The notes: generated by a model from the letters alone, not told the origin. A stretch of DNA of 8,446 nt from JAPLDB01 sp964356415 (GCA_964356415.1 CAYHHK010000156.1:1-8446), one strand, 5' to 3'; numbered from the stretch's first letter, positions 1-6,854 are shown. Translations and numbers: made by a program.

Positions 1-77
1 TTGAGTAGTGAGTATTGAGTATTGAGTATTGAGTATTGAGTATTGAGTATTGAGAACCGAGTAATGAGTAATGCGTA
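1..77. repeat. Heptamer tandem array (TTGAGTA)n, truncated by left window edge
   Basis: From base 1 the sequence is an in-phase 7-bp tandem repeat. Copies are TTGAGTA, GTGAGTA, then five perfect TTGAGTA copies to base 49, then TTGAGAA. It decays in the same 7-bp phase as CCGAGTA, ATGAGTA and ATGCGTA up to base 77. The array begins at the first base, so it probably extends further left. It lies downstream of the OmpA-like gene, which is transcribed towards it. There are no unique spacers, so it is a microsatellite-type array and not CRISPR. Function is unknown. Confidence 0.9.
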
Positions 78-110
78 TTTAGTTACTGATAACTAGTTAG
101 GGTCTAATCG

Positions 111-138
111 TTGACTATTGGTGATTGGGGATTGATCA
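111..138. repeat. Degenerate heptads, TTGNNNA pattern
   Basis: Four consecutive 7-mers share the frame TTGNNNA: TTGACTA, TTGGTGA, TTGGGGA, TTGATCA. They lie between the main heptamer array and the stop codon of the OmpA-like gene. They look like a decayed or related array of the same period. The match is only to four positions of seven, so chance low complexity is possible. Confidence 0.45.
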
Positions 139-151
139 TTTGAAAAAGTGT

Positions 152-2062
152 TCATTTTGCAATTACCTTAAACACTGTTCTCCTGTTCTTTGCTTTGCCC
201 TCGCTGGTTCCATTATTTGCAAGCGGTTTTGTTTCGCCAAATCCTTTGTAGCTTAACCTTGATTTGTCAATGCCTTTCTCAACAAGGTAGTTGTAAATGG
301 ATTTCGCACGGCTTTGAGAAAGGATTAAGTTATCTGCGGGGTTGCCGACATTGTCCGTATGCCCTTCAATTGTAACTGTTAGTTTCGGGTTTTGCTTCAA
401 GTAGTCAGAGAATTCATTTACCACGGCTTTAATCGTATCGTTGACAATAAAACTGTTCGTGGCAAACAGAATATCATTGATGGTATATGATTTACCAACA
501 TCAATTTTTTCAAGCAGAATATTTTTTTTGACAGGCCCTATATTTGAAGAATCATTTGCCGAAAAATATTCCGATTCAAAAGCGTAACCATTTTTCTTGA
601 TCGTCATAACCACATCATGGTCAAGCGTTGCAACAAATGCATACTGCCCAGTTACTGAATCTACATTGATCCTTGTCATTTCATTGGTAAATGTATTCTT
701 CAGCTCAATCGTTGCCGATACCAGTGAATCAGGGCCATCTGCCTTCAGTTCGCCTGTCTGCAAAGTTACTTTTTGCGGCCTTGCCTTCGGATATAGTTCA
801 AAGGAAAATACGTCGTAACCGCTGCTTCCCTTTACACTGTTGGAAGAAAAATATCCAAATCGTCCATCGGTACTGGCAAAAAAACCGACTTCATCTGCCT
901 CTGTATTGATTGGATATCCAAGGTTTACGGGCTCACCCCAGTTTCCTTTTGTATCCATTCTCGAGACGAAAATATCGTAACCGCCAAGTCCGGGCAGACT
1001 ATCAGAAGAGAAATACAATGTTCGTCCATCCTGGTGAATAAAAGGTGACTTGTCATTACCATTTGTATTGATGGGGGCAGGAAGTTTTTTCGCCTTTGTC
1101 CACTTTCCCTTTGTATCCCGATGTGTTTCATAAATATCAATTCCGGTTAATGAATCCCGCGCACTGGCAAAATACAATGAGTTGCCATCTGCCGAAACAG
1201 AAGGCTGGGAGTCCCATTGCTTCGGGTCATTCACTTCAGATCCCATGTTTGTGATGTCATCCCAGTAAGTAACATTCCAGTCAGAGAAATAAATATCAAA
1301 ATTCCCATCCTTATTTACTGTGAAGAAGAGATGCTTGTTGTCAATTGTAATGGTAGCTCCTCCTTCATTTCCAATTGCTTTCTGATTAAACGGGTAATCC
1401 ATCGGACCTCCTTTTTCAAAAATTCCATTGGTGCGTTTTGCCTGCATGAATTTTTCAACGCTTGTGGTACTGATCAATCCTTTTTGCGCCTGGTCATACC
1501 TGCGGGTAAAAAAAACATAATCATTATCGGGTGAAATGATAGCAAGGTATTCAGGATCGGCAGTTGAAATACCGGGAACCGGTTTGGGATCGAAAGGGAC
1601 AGGGTTTGCATATAGCTTTGACCGCACCAATAATCCATTTGCCTTCGTTCCATGCTCTTCATTGATCTTGTCAAATTCAAGGAAACGCTGAAGGTGTTTT
1701 TCCGCTTCCTTGTATTTCTTCATATCATATTCCAGCCAACCCAGTTGATAATACGCTTCCGGATCCACGCTCTCACACAATTCAATTGCCTTTCTGAGCA
1801 TTTCACCCATCGTTTTGTAGTCGCGCTTTTTTTGCGCGAGGAATCCGGAGAGCGCATAAGCATCTGCAAATTCAGGATCTTCATCGATGGCTTTCTGGAC
1901 CAATCCCCTGGCCTTGTCAAAATCGCGCTTAGAAAGATAGAGAGATTGCGCATCTTTATAGTAAGACGCAGCTTTTTTATTCTGTGATGGAGGGCATGAT
2001 TGCTGTGCAATACAGTTTACGACCAAAAACAGAGTAACGATGGAGGCAAAAATGATTTTCAT
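152..2062 (-). CDS. PorE-like envelope protein: TPR, PD40 propeller, CRD, OmpA C-terminal domain
   Basis: This is a 636-residue exported protein. An N-terminal signal peptide (about residues 1-20, ending NCIAQ) precedes a TPR region (about 30-150). Five PD40/WD40-like repeats follow, each with a YFxS/YDIF-type signature, near residues 173, 235, 285, 338 and 390. Next come a carboxypeptidase-regulatory-like beta domain (about 430-515) and an OmpA_C peptidoglycan-binding domain (about 522-636). In the last, GHTD with Asp570 and LSQSRA with Arg585 have the 15-residue spacing of the diaminopimelate-binding pair in OmpA, and NRR is at 626-628. The order TPR, propeller, CRD, OmpA_C is that of Porphyromonas gingivalis PorE, which links the T9SS to the cell wall. 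Bacteroidota carry many paralogues of this architecture, so the exact role is unproven. PorE is a lipoprotein; Cys17 here sits in VVN-C, a poor lipobox. The gene lies 88 bp downstream of a T9SS cargo gene on the same strand. The ATG is the only start that keeps the signal peptide, and no spaced Shine-Dalgarno is present. Confidence 0.93.
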   Translation of the reverse strand: MKIIFASIVTLFLVVNCIAQQSCPPSQNKKAASYYKDAQSLYLSKRDFDKARGLVQKAIDEDPEFADAYALSGFLAQKKRDYKTMGEMLRKAIELCESVDPEAYYQLGWLEYDMKKYKEAEKHLQRFLEFDKINEEHGTKANGLLVRSKLYANPVPFDPKPVPGISTADPEYLAIISPDNDYVFFTRRYDQAQKGLISTTSVEKFMQAKRTNGIFEKGGPMDYPFNQKAIGNEGGATITIDNKHLFFTVNKDGNFDIYFSDWNVTYWDDITNMGSEVNDPKQWDSQPSVSADGNSLYFASARDSLTGIDIYETHRDTKGKWTKAKKLPAPINTNGNDKSPFIHQDGRTLYFSSDSLPGLGGYDIFVSRMDTKGNWGEPVNLGYPINTEADEVGFFASTDGRFGYFSSNSVKGSSGYDVFSFELYPKARPQKVTLQTGELKADGPDSLVSATIELKNTFTNEMTRINVDSVTGQYAFVATLDHDVVMTIKKNGYAFESEYFSANDSSNIGPVKKNILLEKIDVGKSYTINDILFATNSFIVNDTIKAVVNEFSDYLKQNPKLTVTIEGHTDNVGNPADNLILSQSRAKSIYNYLVEKGIDKSRLSYKGFGETKPLANNGTSEGKAKNRRTVFKVIAK

Positions 2063-2070
2063 TCCTGCTG

Positions 2071-2078
2071 CAAATGTA
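2071..2078 (-). promoter_or_regulatory. Candidate -7 element TACATTTG for the OmpA-like gene
   Basis: Read on the minus strand, TACATTTG matches the Bacteroidota -7 consensus TAnnTTTG exactly and lies 8 bp before the ATG of the OmpA-like gene. Transcription from it would begin almost at the start codon, giving a leaderless or very short-leader mRNA. I see no TTG at the expected -33 distance, which weakens the call. Read-through from the upstream propeller gene is the alternative, since no terminator is visible in the 88-bp gap. Confidence 0.25.
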
Positions 2079-2150
2079 AAAGGTTTTGTGGCAGGAAATG
2101 TCCCCGATTTCTAAACGAGTCAACAGTATATTGTGGCAACTACAGAGATA

Positions 2151-4739
2151 TCAATCAGGCTTATTCAATACTATTTTTTTAGTAGTAGTCCCCTTTTGAG
2201 AATTTACCTTTACAAAATATATTCCGTTTGATACTTTACTCAGGTCAATTTCAGTATTGTTATTATTTATCTTTACCTGATACAGCTTCTCACCAATAGC
2301 ATTTGAGATTTCAATATCAAGTTTTTCGGCCGGTAAGGAAGATGCTACGGTAAATATTCCATCTGTAGGATTCGGATAGACGGAAATTGAATTCGAAAAT
2401 TCATACTCATTGATTCCAATTGAGAGTCCTGACGACCACAAACCCCTGCCAAATGTACCTGCCCAAAGTTTTGTATTCTGATAAGAAATTTCAAGATCAT
2501 TCACGATCACATTTGGCAGACCGTTGTTATATGGTATCCAATCACTCATCCCGGCATCCCTGTAAAAAACACCGAGGTCTGTTCCAATAAATAATCCATC
2601 ATTGGAACCATTCTGATAAACGATACAATTGACAGGTATTGCAGGCAATGAATTTGAGTAGTCAGTCCATGTGTTTCCTCCGTCAGCTGAATGCAATACT
2701 CTGTCTGCTGATGAATAATGTGACTGTGTTATCCATACTTTTTGAGGATTGGAAGAAGACACAGCCATTGAAAGGATATCAAGTGATGGATTAAAATTCA
2801 ATTGAGTCCAGCTATTACCTCCGTCTATTGTTTTAAAAACTTCCTTACGAGAAGCAACATATATGATTTGCGTATTGGAAGGTGCATATGCCATGGATAA
2901 AATTTTCCCATATGAAATTCCTGAAATAGTGCCTAATTGACTCCAGTTAGCACCTCCATTCGTTGTTCTATAAACCTGTGATTTTCCAATAAGCAATTCA
3001 TTGTGATTGGAAGGATTCATTATGAGCGGAGTAAGCCATTCTCCTGGTTCATGAACGCCCGAACCGTTACTGCTAACAATTGGATTTCCCCAGGAATTGC
3101 CACCGTTTGTTGACTTGTAAAGTTCACCGTTTATGCGCATTGCATATTCTATATTCGGATTGGTAAAGTCTATTATGCTTTCTATGCCATCACCGCTGTC
3201 AAGAGATTCAAGCCATGATCCATTTTTTAATTGCTTGGTACTGTTATCCTGCGCTCCACATATTACATTATCAACCATGGTTGCAGATGTGCTGATCTTG
3301 TATATCTGGGTAATGCCCATTCCGTTCGTTATGTTTGTCCATGAGGAACCACCATTACTTGTTACATACAATCCGCCATCATTACATTCATAAATTTTAT
3401 TGTTTAACGGGTGGTAAGCAATCTCATGTTTGTCGGCATGCACCGTAGGAGATGCTGTACCTGAATACCAGAAATTTTTCAATGACCAGTTAGAGCCGCC
3501 GTTGATAGTTTTCCAGGTAGCAACTCCACCGAGCCACATTTCATCCGCATTTGCAGGGTTCTTGGTAAAGGCAAGATCATAGTCTCCTTGACCATAACAT
3601 GACGAGCTGTTAAGCGAATAATCATGTGAAAGGTAGTTATTTGAGCAAGCCCCATCTAAATATTGAGTGTAAGAAACTCCGCTATTAGTCGAACGCCAAA
3701 TACTGTGCAAGTCCCGTCTATCTCTGCGTGCACAAACAGCGTCCACTTCATTGGGCGATGCCGGCGAAACGGCAAGATTGATTCTGCAAACAGTTCCCGG
3801 AAATGAAAGAACCTCATTCCATGTATCACCATTATCCGTCGATGTAAATATTCCCGTATTCCCCCCCCAATAATCGTATGTGGATGCATATACATTTGCT
3901 GGATCTCCCGGTTTAAACTCTACATCAAAGAAATCACCGGTAGTAATCGGATTGGTATGTGTAATCCAACCGTCAGTAGTTTTAAAGATCCCCGAGGAAG
4001 TTGCAGCGAACATTTCTTCCGGCGTTGAAGGATTCATAATTAGCCTTCTGATTTGCCTTCCATTCTCAATGGGCCAACTCAATCCCGTGCTGCTCCAGGT
4101 CAAACCTGCATCAGTTGATTTTAAAATGCCAACGCTTTTCGTATACCACAATTCTCCATCACCGGTAGCAGCAAAAAGTATGTTAGGGTTTAATGGATGA
4201 ACCACAATTGTAGTAATTCCCAATACCGGCAAATCATCTGTTGTGGTTGTCCATGAACTTCCGCCATTGGTCGTTTTCCAGATTCCACCTGCCGGCGTTC
4301 CAACCCAAAAAATATTTTCATCGGTAGGATGAAATGCAATACAATTAACCCTTCCGATTCCAAAATAACCACCAACACTAGTTGAAGGACCCTTAAAAGT
4401 CCAGGGTGGTGTTGAAGTAGAACGATACGTAGAAAGATTATGGCTTTCCTTGTATGATCTCAATTCTTTGGCAAGTATGTCTGCCGGAGGAAAGTTCCCA
4501 TCTTTGTCCACACGCGACTCCCAGAACCATTCCCAGCGTTTAAACTTTTTAAAAGGACCGTCCTTAATCTCCTCTTCTTCATTTCTGACTTGATTAAGGT
4601 TATAATTCTCGTAAAATTTCTTTTTAATTTCATTGAAGTTTGGCATGGTATAGTTGCTTTTAGAATTCTCTTGCTGCGCAGTGCCTTGCAAACTGAGAAT
4701 CAACATCAATAAAAGAGCTAAGAAGTAATTTTTTTTCAT
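2151..4739 (-). CDS. Secreted Asp-box (BNR/sortilin-like) beta-propeller with T9SS type A sorting tail
   Basis: This is an 862-residue secreted protein. A signal peptide (about 1-21, GTAQ then QENS) is followed by a charged pre-propeller segment (about 30-100, with FKRWEWFWESRVDKDG near 65-81). At least ten Asp-box motifs of the S/T-x-D/N-x-G-x-x-W type lie near residues 156, 208, 300, 350, 411, 460, 543, 592, 637 and 684. GQGDYDLAF (383-391) and GTFGRGLW (761-768) are also typical of this Bacteroidota family, often annotated as glycosyl hydrolase or sortilin-like. No catalytic residues can be assigned, so enzyme activity is not supported. The C-terminus (about 784-862) is a T9SS type A tail, with VYPNPTDGIF, then IDLSKVSNGIYFVKV and a basic KKIVL ending. 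It predicts transport by the T9SS and surface attachment or release. Coding-strand homopolymers A8 (just after the ATG) and G8 (codons 291-293) are notable. No Shine-Dalgarno is present; the upstream bases are AT-rich. Confidence 0.95.
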   Translation of the reverse strand: MKKNYFLALLLMLILSLQGTAQQENSKSNYTMPNFNEIKKKFYENYNLNQVRNEEEEIKDGPFKKFKRWEWFWESRVDKDGNFPPADILAKELRSYKESHNLSTYRSTSTPPWTFKGPSTSVGGYFGIGRVNCIAFHPTDENIFWVGTPAGGIWKTTNGGSSWTTTTDDLPVLGITTIVVHPLNPNILFAATGDGELWYTKSVGILKSTDAGLTWSSTGLSWPIENGRQIRRLIMNPSTPEEMFAATSSGIFKTTDGWITHTNPITTGDFFDVEFKPGDPANVYASTYDYWGGNTGIFTSTDNGDTWNEVLSFPGTVCRINLAVSPASPNEVDAVCARRDRRDLHSIWRSTNSGVSYTQYLDGACSNNYLSHDYSLNSSSCYGQGDYDLAFTKNPANADEMWLGGVATWKTINGGSNWSLKNFWYSGTASPTVHADKHEIAYHPLNNKIYECNDGGLYVTSNGGSSWTNITNGMGITQIYKISTSATMVDNVICGAQDNSTKQLKNGSWLESLDSGDGIESIIDFTNPNIEYAMRINGELYKSTNGGNSWGNPIVSSNGSGVHEPGEWLTPLIMNPSNHNELLIGKSQVYRTTNGGANWSQLGTISGISYGKILSMAYAPSNTQIIYVASRKEVFKTIDGGNSWTQLNFNPSLDILSMAVSSSNPQKVWITQSHYSSADRVLHSADGGNTWTDYSNSLPAIPVNCIVYQNGSNDGLFIGTDLGVFYRDAGMSDWIPYNNGLPNVIVNDLEISYQNTKLWAGTFGRGLWSSGLSIGINEYEFSNSISVYPNPTDGIFTVASSLPAEKLDIEISNAIGEKLYQVKINNNNTEIDLSKVSNGIYFVKVNSQKGTTTKKIVLNKPD
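3861..3868 (-). repeat. G8 homopolymer tract inside the T9SS propeller gene
   Basis: Eight C on the plus strand read as TGG GGG GGG on the coding strand (Trp291, Gly292, Gly293), in a gene that is otherwise about 40% GC. The reading frame is intact at this length. Poly-G tracts of about this size are known slippage sites in phase-variable surface genes of other bacteria. No variation is demonstrated here, and such tracts are also prone to sequencing error. Confidence 0.6.
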
Positions 4740-4910
4740 TTTTAAATTGGTTAAAATGTTTCAGTTGAATAATAAGCAGACATTAATTATTTTGAAAATA
4801 AAATTGCCAATATATTTCTCCTATTCCTTTAATACTATTATGTAAATCAGATATTTTATGAGGCAAGCTAATTAATAATTGCGAATAAACACGCCAATGG
4901 ATAAATCATG

Positions 4911-4941
4911 AAAAAAGGTATCAGATTGATATAGGACCTTT
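4911..4941 (-). terminator. Weak rho-independent-type terminator after coaE
   Basis: Read on the minus strand, starting 6 nt beyond the coaE stop codon, AAAGGT pairs with ACCTTT across a 16-nt loop, and a T-run overlaps and follows the right arm. An alternative fold adds a TATC/GATA top stem with a 5-nt bulge. The stem is short and AT-rich, so termination would be modest. Its position fits the end of the ybbR-coaE transcript. The remaining gap to the propeller gene (4740-4910) is AT-rich and holds no gene that I can see. Confidence 0.4.
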
Positions 4942-4947
4942 AATGAC

Positions 4948-5553
4948 TTATTTCTCGACTGATGACTTAGTCCCCTCTGAAAGTTGCCTGTGAATTTCAA
5001 TTACCTGTTGAAGCACCAATCTTGATTCATCATTTACAATAACAAAATCTGAACGCCTGATCTTTTCAGCGTCACTCCACTGCCTGTCCATTATTCTCTT
5101 TACTTGATCTGCTGTTCTCTGATCCCGCAGCATAACCCGCTGCTGGCGGATATCAAGAGGGGCTGTTACTGTGATCACTTTATCGCATCCTTTATCCGAA
5201 CCGCTTTCGAAAAGAATCGCAGCTTCCTTCAAAACATACGGCTTGTCATTGTGTGCCTTCCTCCATTCCCTGAAACTTTTTTTAACATAAGGATGAACTA
5301 TGTCATTGATCTTTTGCAGCGCTGTTTCATCATTGAAAATCAAATCGGCAAATTTTCTTTTGTCCAGCTCTCCTGATTTTGAGAAGTAGTGACCTCCGAA
5401 AACTTTTTTCAACTCCGCAACCACTTCCGGCAGATCATATTGTTTTTTTGCTTCTACGTCTGCCTCATATACAGGAATGCCCAACACACGAAATATGTTA
5501 CATACCGTGGACTTTCCACTTCCTATTCCTCCTGTTATTCCAACAACTTTCAT
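4948..5553 (-). CDS. coaE: Dephospho-CoA kinase
   Basis: This cytoplasmic enzyme phosphorylates the ribose 3'-hydroxyl of dephospho-CoA with ATP, the last step of coenzyme A synthesis. The 201 residues match the usual family length. A Walker A loop, GGIGSGKST, lies at residues 8-16 after the initial KVVGIT strand. VYEADVEA (28-35) carries the acidic residue (Asp32) of the CoA-binding region. HPYV (87-90), LFESG (114-118) and VTAPLDIRQQRVMLRDQ (129-145, the lid region) follow in family order, and the C-terminal RRSDFVIVND (166-175) is typical. The ATG overlaps the stop of the upstream YbbR-like gene in an ATGA arrangement, which suggests translational coupling. No Shine-Dalgarno is seen. Nothing appears truncated or missing. 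Confidence 0.97.
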   Translation of the reverse strand: MKVVGITGGIGSGKSTVCNIFRVLGIPVYEADVEAKKQYDLPEVVAELKKVFGGHYFSKSGELDKRKFADLIFNDETALQKINDIVHPYVKKSFREWRKAHNDKPYVLKEAAILFESGSDKGCDKVITVTAPLDIRQQRVMLRDQRTADQVKRIMDRQWSDAEKIRRSDFVIVNDESRLVLQQVIEIHRQLSEGTKSSVEK

Positions 5554-6542
5554 TTCCGCAGAATATAATCAGTCCTTTCCGGATCAATGCTCACTCCACT
5601 AACAAAATACGGGATTGTCTCCAGTTTAATTTTCAATTGCGTTGCTTTCTCATCAGGAAGTCCGCTGGCATCTACAACTGCATCAAACATTTCCGGACGT
5701 ACATCATTGTATTTGCTCAGCGAGACCCGAAATTGAACTTTTACCTTATCAGGAAATGTTTTTAGTGAGTAACCCGGCTGCACATTGATTGCATGGATCG
5801 GAATTTCAAGAGCACCTTCCGTAAATTTTTCTACCGGAACTGTTACGTTCACCTCTTCCACATTTGCAGTGATAAGGTGCTGCTTTTCAAGTGGCAATTT
5901 CAGACTTATACTTGCCTTTACATCCGTGCGCTTCAACACAGTTGTTCTTACATTCTCCACAGAAGATATTAGTGCCGCCGGCCCTGATATCGTTACTGAA
6001 TCAGGCTGTATCAAAGCCATGCCTGTGGTGTCGTATTGCTTCTCCATCGTGATCTCAGACTGAAGAATAACAGGAACACGCTTTGTTATTTTACTGCTGA
6101 ATGAAAACAAAATTGAATCAGGTGAAAAGCCGGTTATCTTATAATCATTTCCCAGCTGGCGTGTAAAATCATCAGAAAAAGATACTGATGGAACAGCAAT
6201 GAAATCTTTCAATAATCCCTCCACTCCTCCAAGTGATTCTGTCACATCAATAATGACGGGCTCTTCCTTATTCGTAAACCGATATGCCAATATATTGAAA
6301 CCAGTTGTATTCACTGAAAGGGTAATAGATTTGGGAAGGTCATTTACTACAATCCGTTGCCCGGGAAAATTTTTATATTTCACCGGAAAAATGAATTTGT
6401 CAGAGTAAGATTTGGACATTGCAATAAGAAACCAAAATACCACAGAGACAATGAAACAGATGAGTATGACCTGTAGCCGCTTGTTAAATTTCAGCTTTGG
6501 CAGTTTGGCGACAGGTTGCGAAAAGTCATGCGAAGGATCCAC
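5550..6542 (-). CDS. YbbR-like (CdaR-type) domain protein, membrane anchored
   Basis: This is a 330-residue protein with a short basic cytoplasmic N-terminus, a single membrane segment (about residues 23-42, VILICFIVSVVFWFLIAM) and an extracytoplasmic beta-rich remainder. Repeated YbbR-like units are visible. The clearest is PDSVTISGPAALISSVENV (180-198), and weaker ones lie at about 60-75, 140-150 and 255-275. In Firmicutes, the YbbR protein CdaR regulates the diadenylate cyclase CdaA, but no cyclase gene is next to it here and that role cannot be assumed. The start is GTG: an in-frame TAA lies four codons upstream and the first in-frame ATG falls at residue 42, at the end of the membrane segment. 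It overlaps coaE by 4 nt. From memory, this pair in Bacteroidota is often preceded by nusB and yajC; here it is preceded by a long intergenic region. Confidence 0.88.
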   Translation of the reverse strand: MDPSHDFSQPVAKLPKLKFNKRLQVILICFIVSVVFWFLIAMSKSYSDKFIFPVKYKNFPGQRIVVNDLPKSITLSVNTTGFNILAYRFTNKEEPVIIDVTESLGGVEGLLKDFIAVPSVSFSDDFTRQLGNDYKITGFSPDSILFSFSSKITKRVPVILQSEITMEKQYDTTGMALIQPDSVTISGPAALISSVENVRTTVLKRTDVKASISLKLPLEKQHLITANVEEVNVTVPVEKFTEGALEIPIHAINVQPGYSLKTFPDKVKVQFRVSLSKYNDVRPEMFDAVVDASGLPDEKATQLKIKLETIPYFVSGVSIDPERTDYILRK

Positions 6543-6673
6543 AGTGCAGAATTAAGAATAATTTATTAAAAAACGGTAGATATTATTAAGTTCATAGTTA
6601 TCTTTAACTCAATCAATCTATTTCTTATTGGGCGAAAGTCAAAAAATAAGAACTTCTGAAAATTTATACTTCA

Positions 6674-6691
6674 AAATTTGTGAACAAATTT
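6674..6691. promoter_or_regulatory. 18-bp palindrome AAATTTGTGAACAAATTT, possible operator
   Basis: The arms AAATTTGT and ACAAATTT are perfect inverted repeats of 8 bp separated by GA. The size and symmetry are typical of a site for a dimeric DNA-binding protein. It lies 132 bp upstream of the ybbR start and 58 bp upstream of the candidate plus-strand -33 element, so it could serve either direction. Its centre contains TGTGAAC, the reverse complement of the heptamer repeated at 6802-6850. No regulator gene is adjacent. Confidence 0.4.
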
Positions 6692-6735
6692 CAGGCATTG
6701 TTCCATTTAATTTTAACCAAATAAATCTTAAATAT

Positions 6736-6749
6736 ATGACCAAAGTCAT
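6736..6749. promoter_or_regulatory. Small dyad ATGAC-N4-GTCAT next to the candidate -33 element
   Basis: ATGAC and GTCAT are perfect 5-bp inverted repeats around CAAA. The spacing resembles half-site layouts of CRP/FNR-family regulators (5 bp, 4-bp gap, 5 bp), but the bases are not the classic FNR or CRP consensus. It ends one base before the TTG proposed as the -33 element, a position suited to an activator. The arms are short, so chance occurrence is possible. Confidence 0.25.
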
Positions 6750-6779
6750 TTGTATTTAATCGCTGACATATTATCCTTG
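6750..6779 (+). promoter_or_regulatory. Candidate Bacteroidota-type promoter, TTG-N19-TATCCTTG
   Basis: TTG at 6750-6752 and TATCCTTG at 6772-6779 are separated by 19 bp. The arrangement fits the primary sigma factor consensus of Bacteroidota (TTG at -33, TAnnTTTG at -7) with one mismatch in the -7 box. Transcription would start near 6785, just before the heptamer array, and would pass through it into the hairpin at 6882-6916. The leader to the ATG at 6959 would be about 170 nt. Confidence 0.35.
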
Positions 6780-6801
6780 GAGATTCCAATTTAAAAACCA
6801 T

Positions 6802-6854
6802 GTTCACAGTTCACAGTTCACAGTTCACAGTTCACAGTTCACAGTTCACAGTTA
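6802..6854. repeat. Perfect heptamer tandem array (GTTCACA)7
   Basis: Seven uninterrupted identical copies of GTTCACA occupy 6802-6850, followed by a partial GTT. Perfect identity suggests recent expansion by slippage. The period is the same as in the TTGAGTA array at the left end of the window, but the unit differs. It is intergenic, between a candidate promoter and a terminator-like hairpin on the plus strand. It has no spacers and is not a CRISPR array. Confidence 0.95.

Noticed and set aside
80..95. Hairpin TAGTTA-CTGA-TAACTA as terminator of the OmpA-like gene
   Set aside because: The 6-bp stem is AT-rich with no T-run after it on the minus strand, so it does not qualify as a rho-independent terminator.
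1821..1839. Perfect inverted repeat TCGCGC / GCGCGA around a T7 loop inside the OmpA-like gene
   Set aside because: It is intragenic in the TPR region, encodes ordinary residues (AQKKRD) and has no U-tract after the stem. It is too far from either gene end to be a terminator, and the A7 is in the loop, not upstream of a stem as a frameshift site would need.
1652..1987. Plus-strand open frame of 111 codons opposite the OmpA-like gene
   Set aside because: It is antisense to the well-supported TPR region and shows no recognisable domain or signal. The shorter plus-strand frames inside the propeller, coaE and ybbR genes were rejected for the same reason.
1990..2062. Lipoprotein signal with Cys17 for the OmpA-like protein
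   Set aside because: The residues before Cys17 are VVN; Asn at -1 is unusual for a lipobox, and a type I site after NCIA fits at least as well. Left as an open point and not called.
4740..4910. Search for a gene or clear promoter between coaE and the propeller gene
   Set aside because: Only AT-rich sequence was seen. TATATTGG on the minus strand (4814-4807) is one mismatch from the -7 consensus but has no TTG at the right distance.
6802..6854. Possible CRISPR array
   Set aside because: The repeats are contiguous 7-mers with no spacers, and no cas genes are present.
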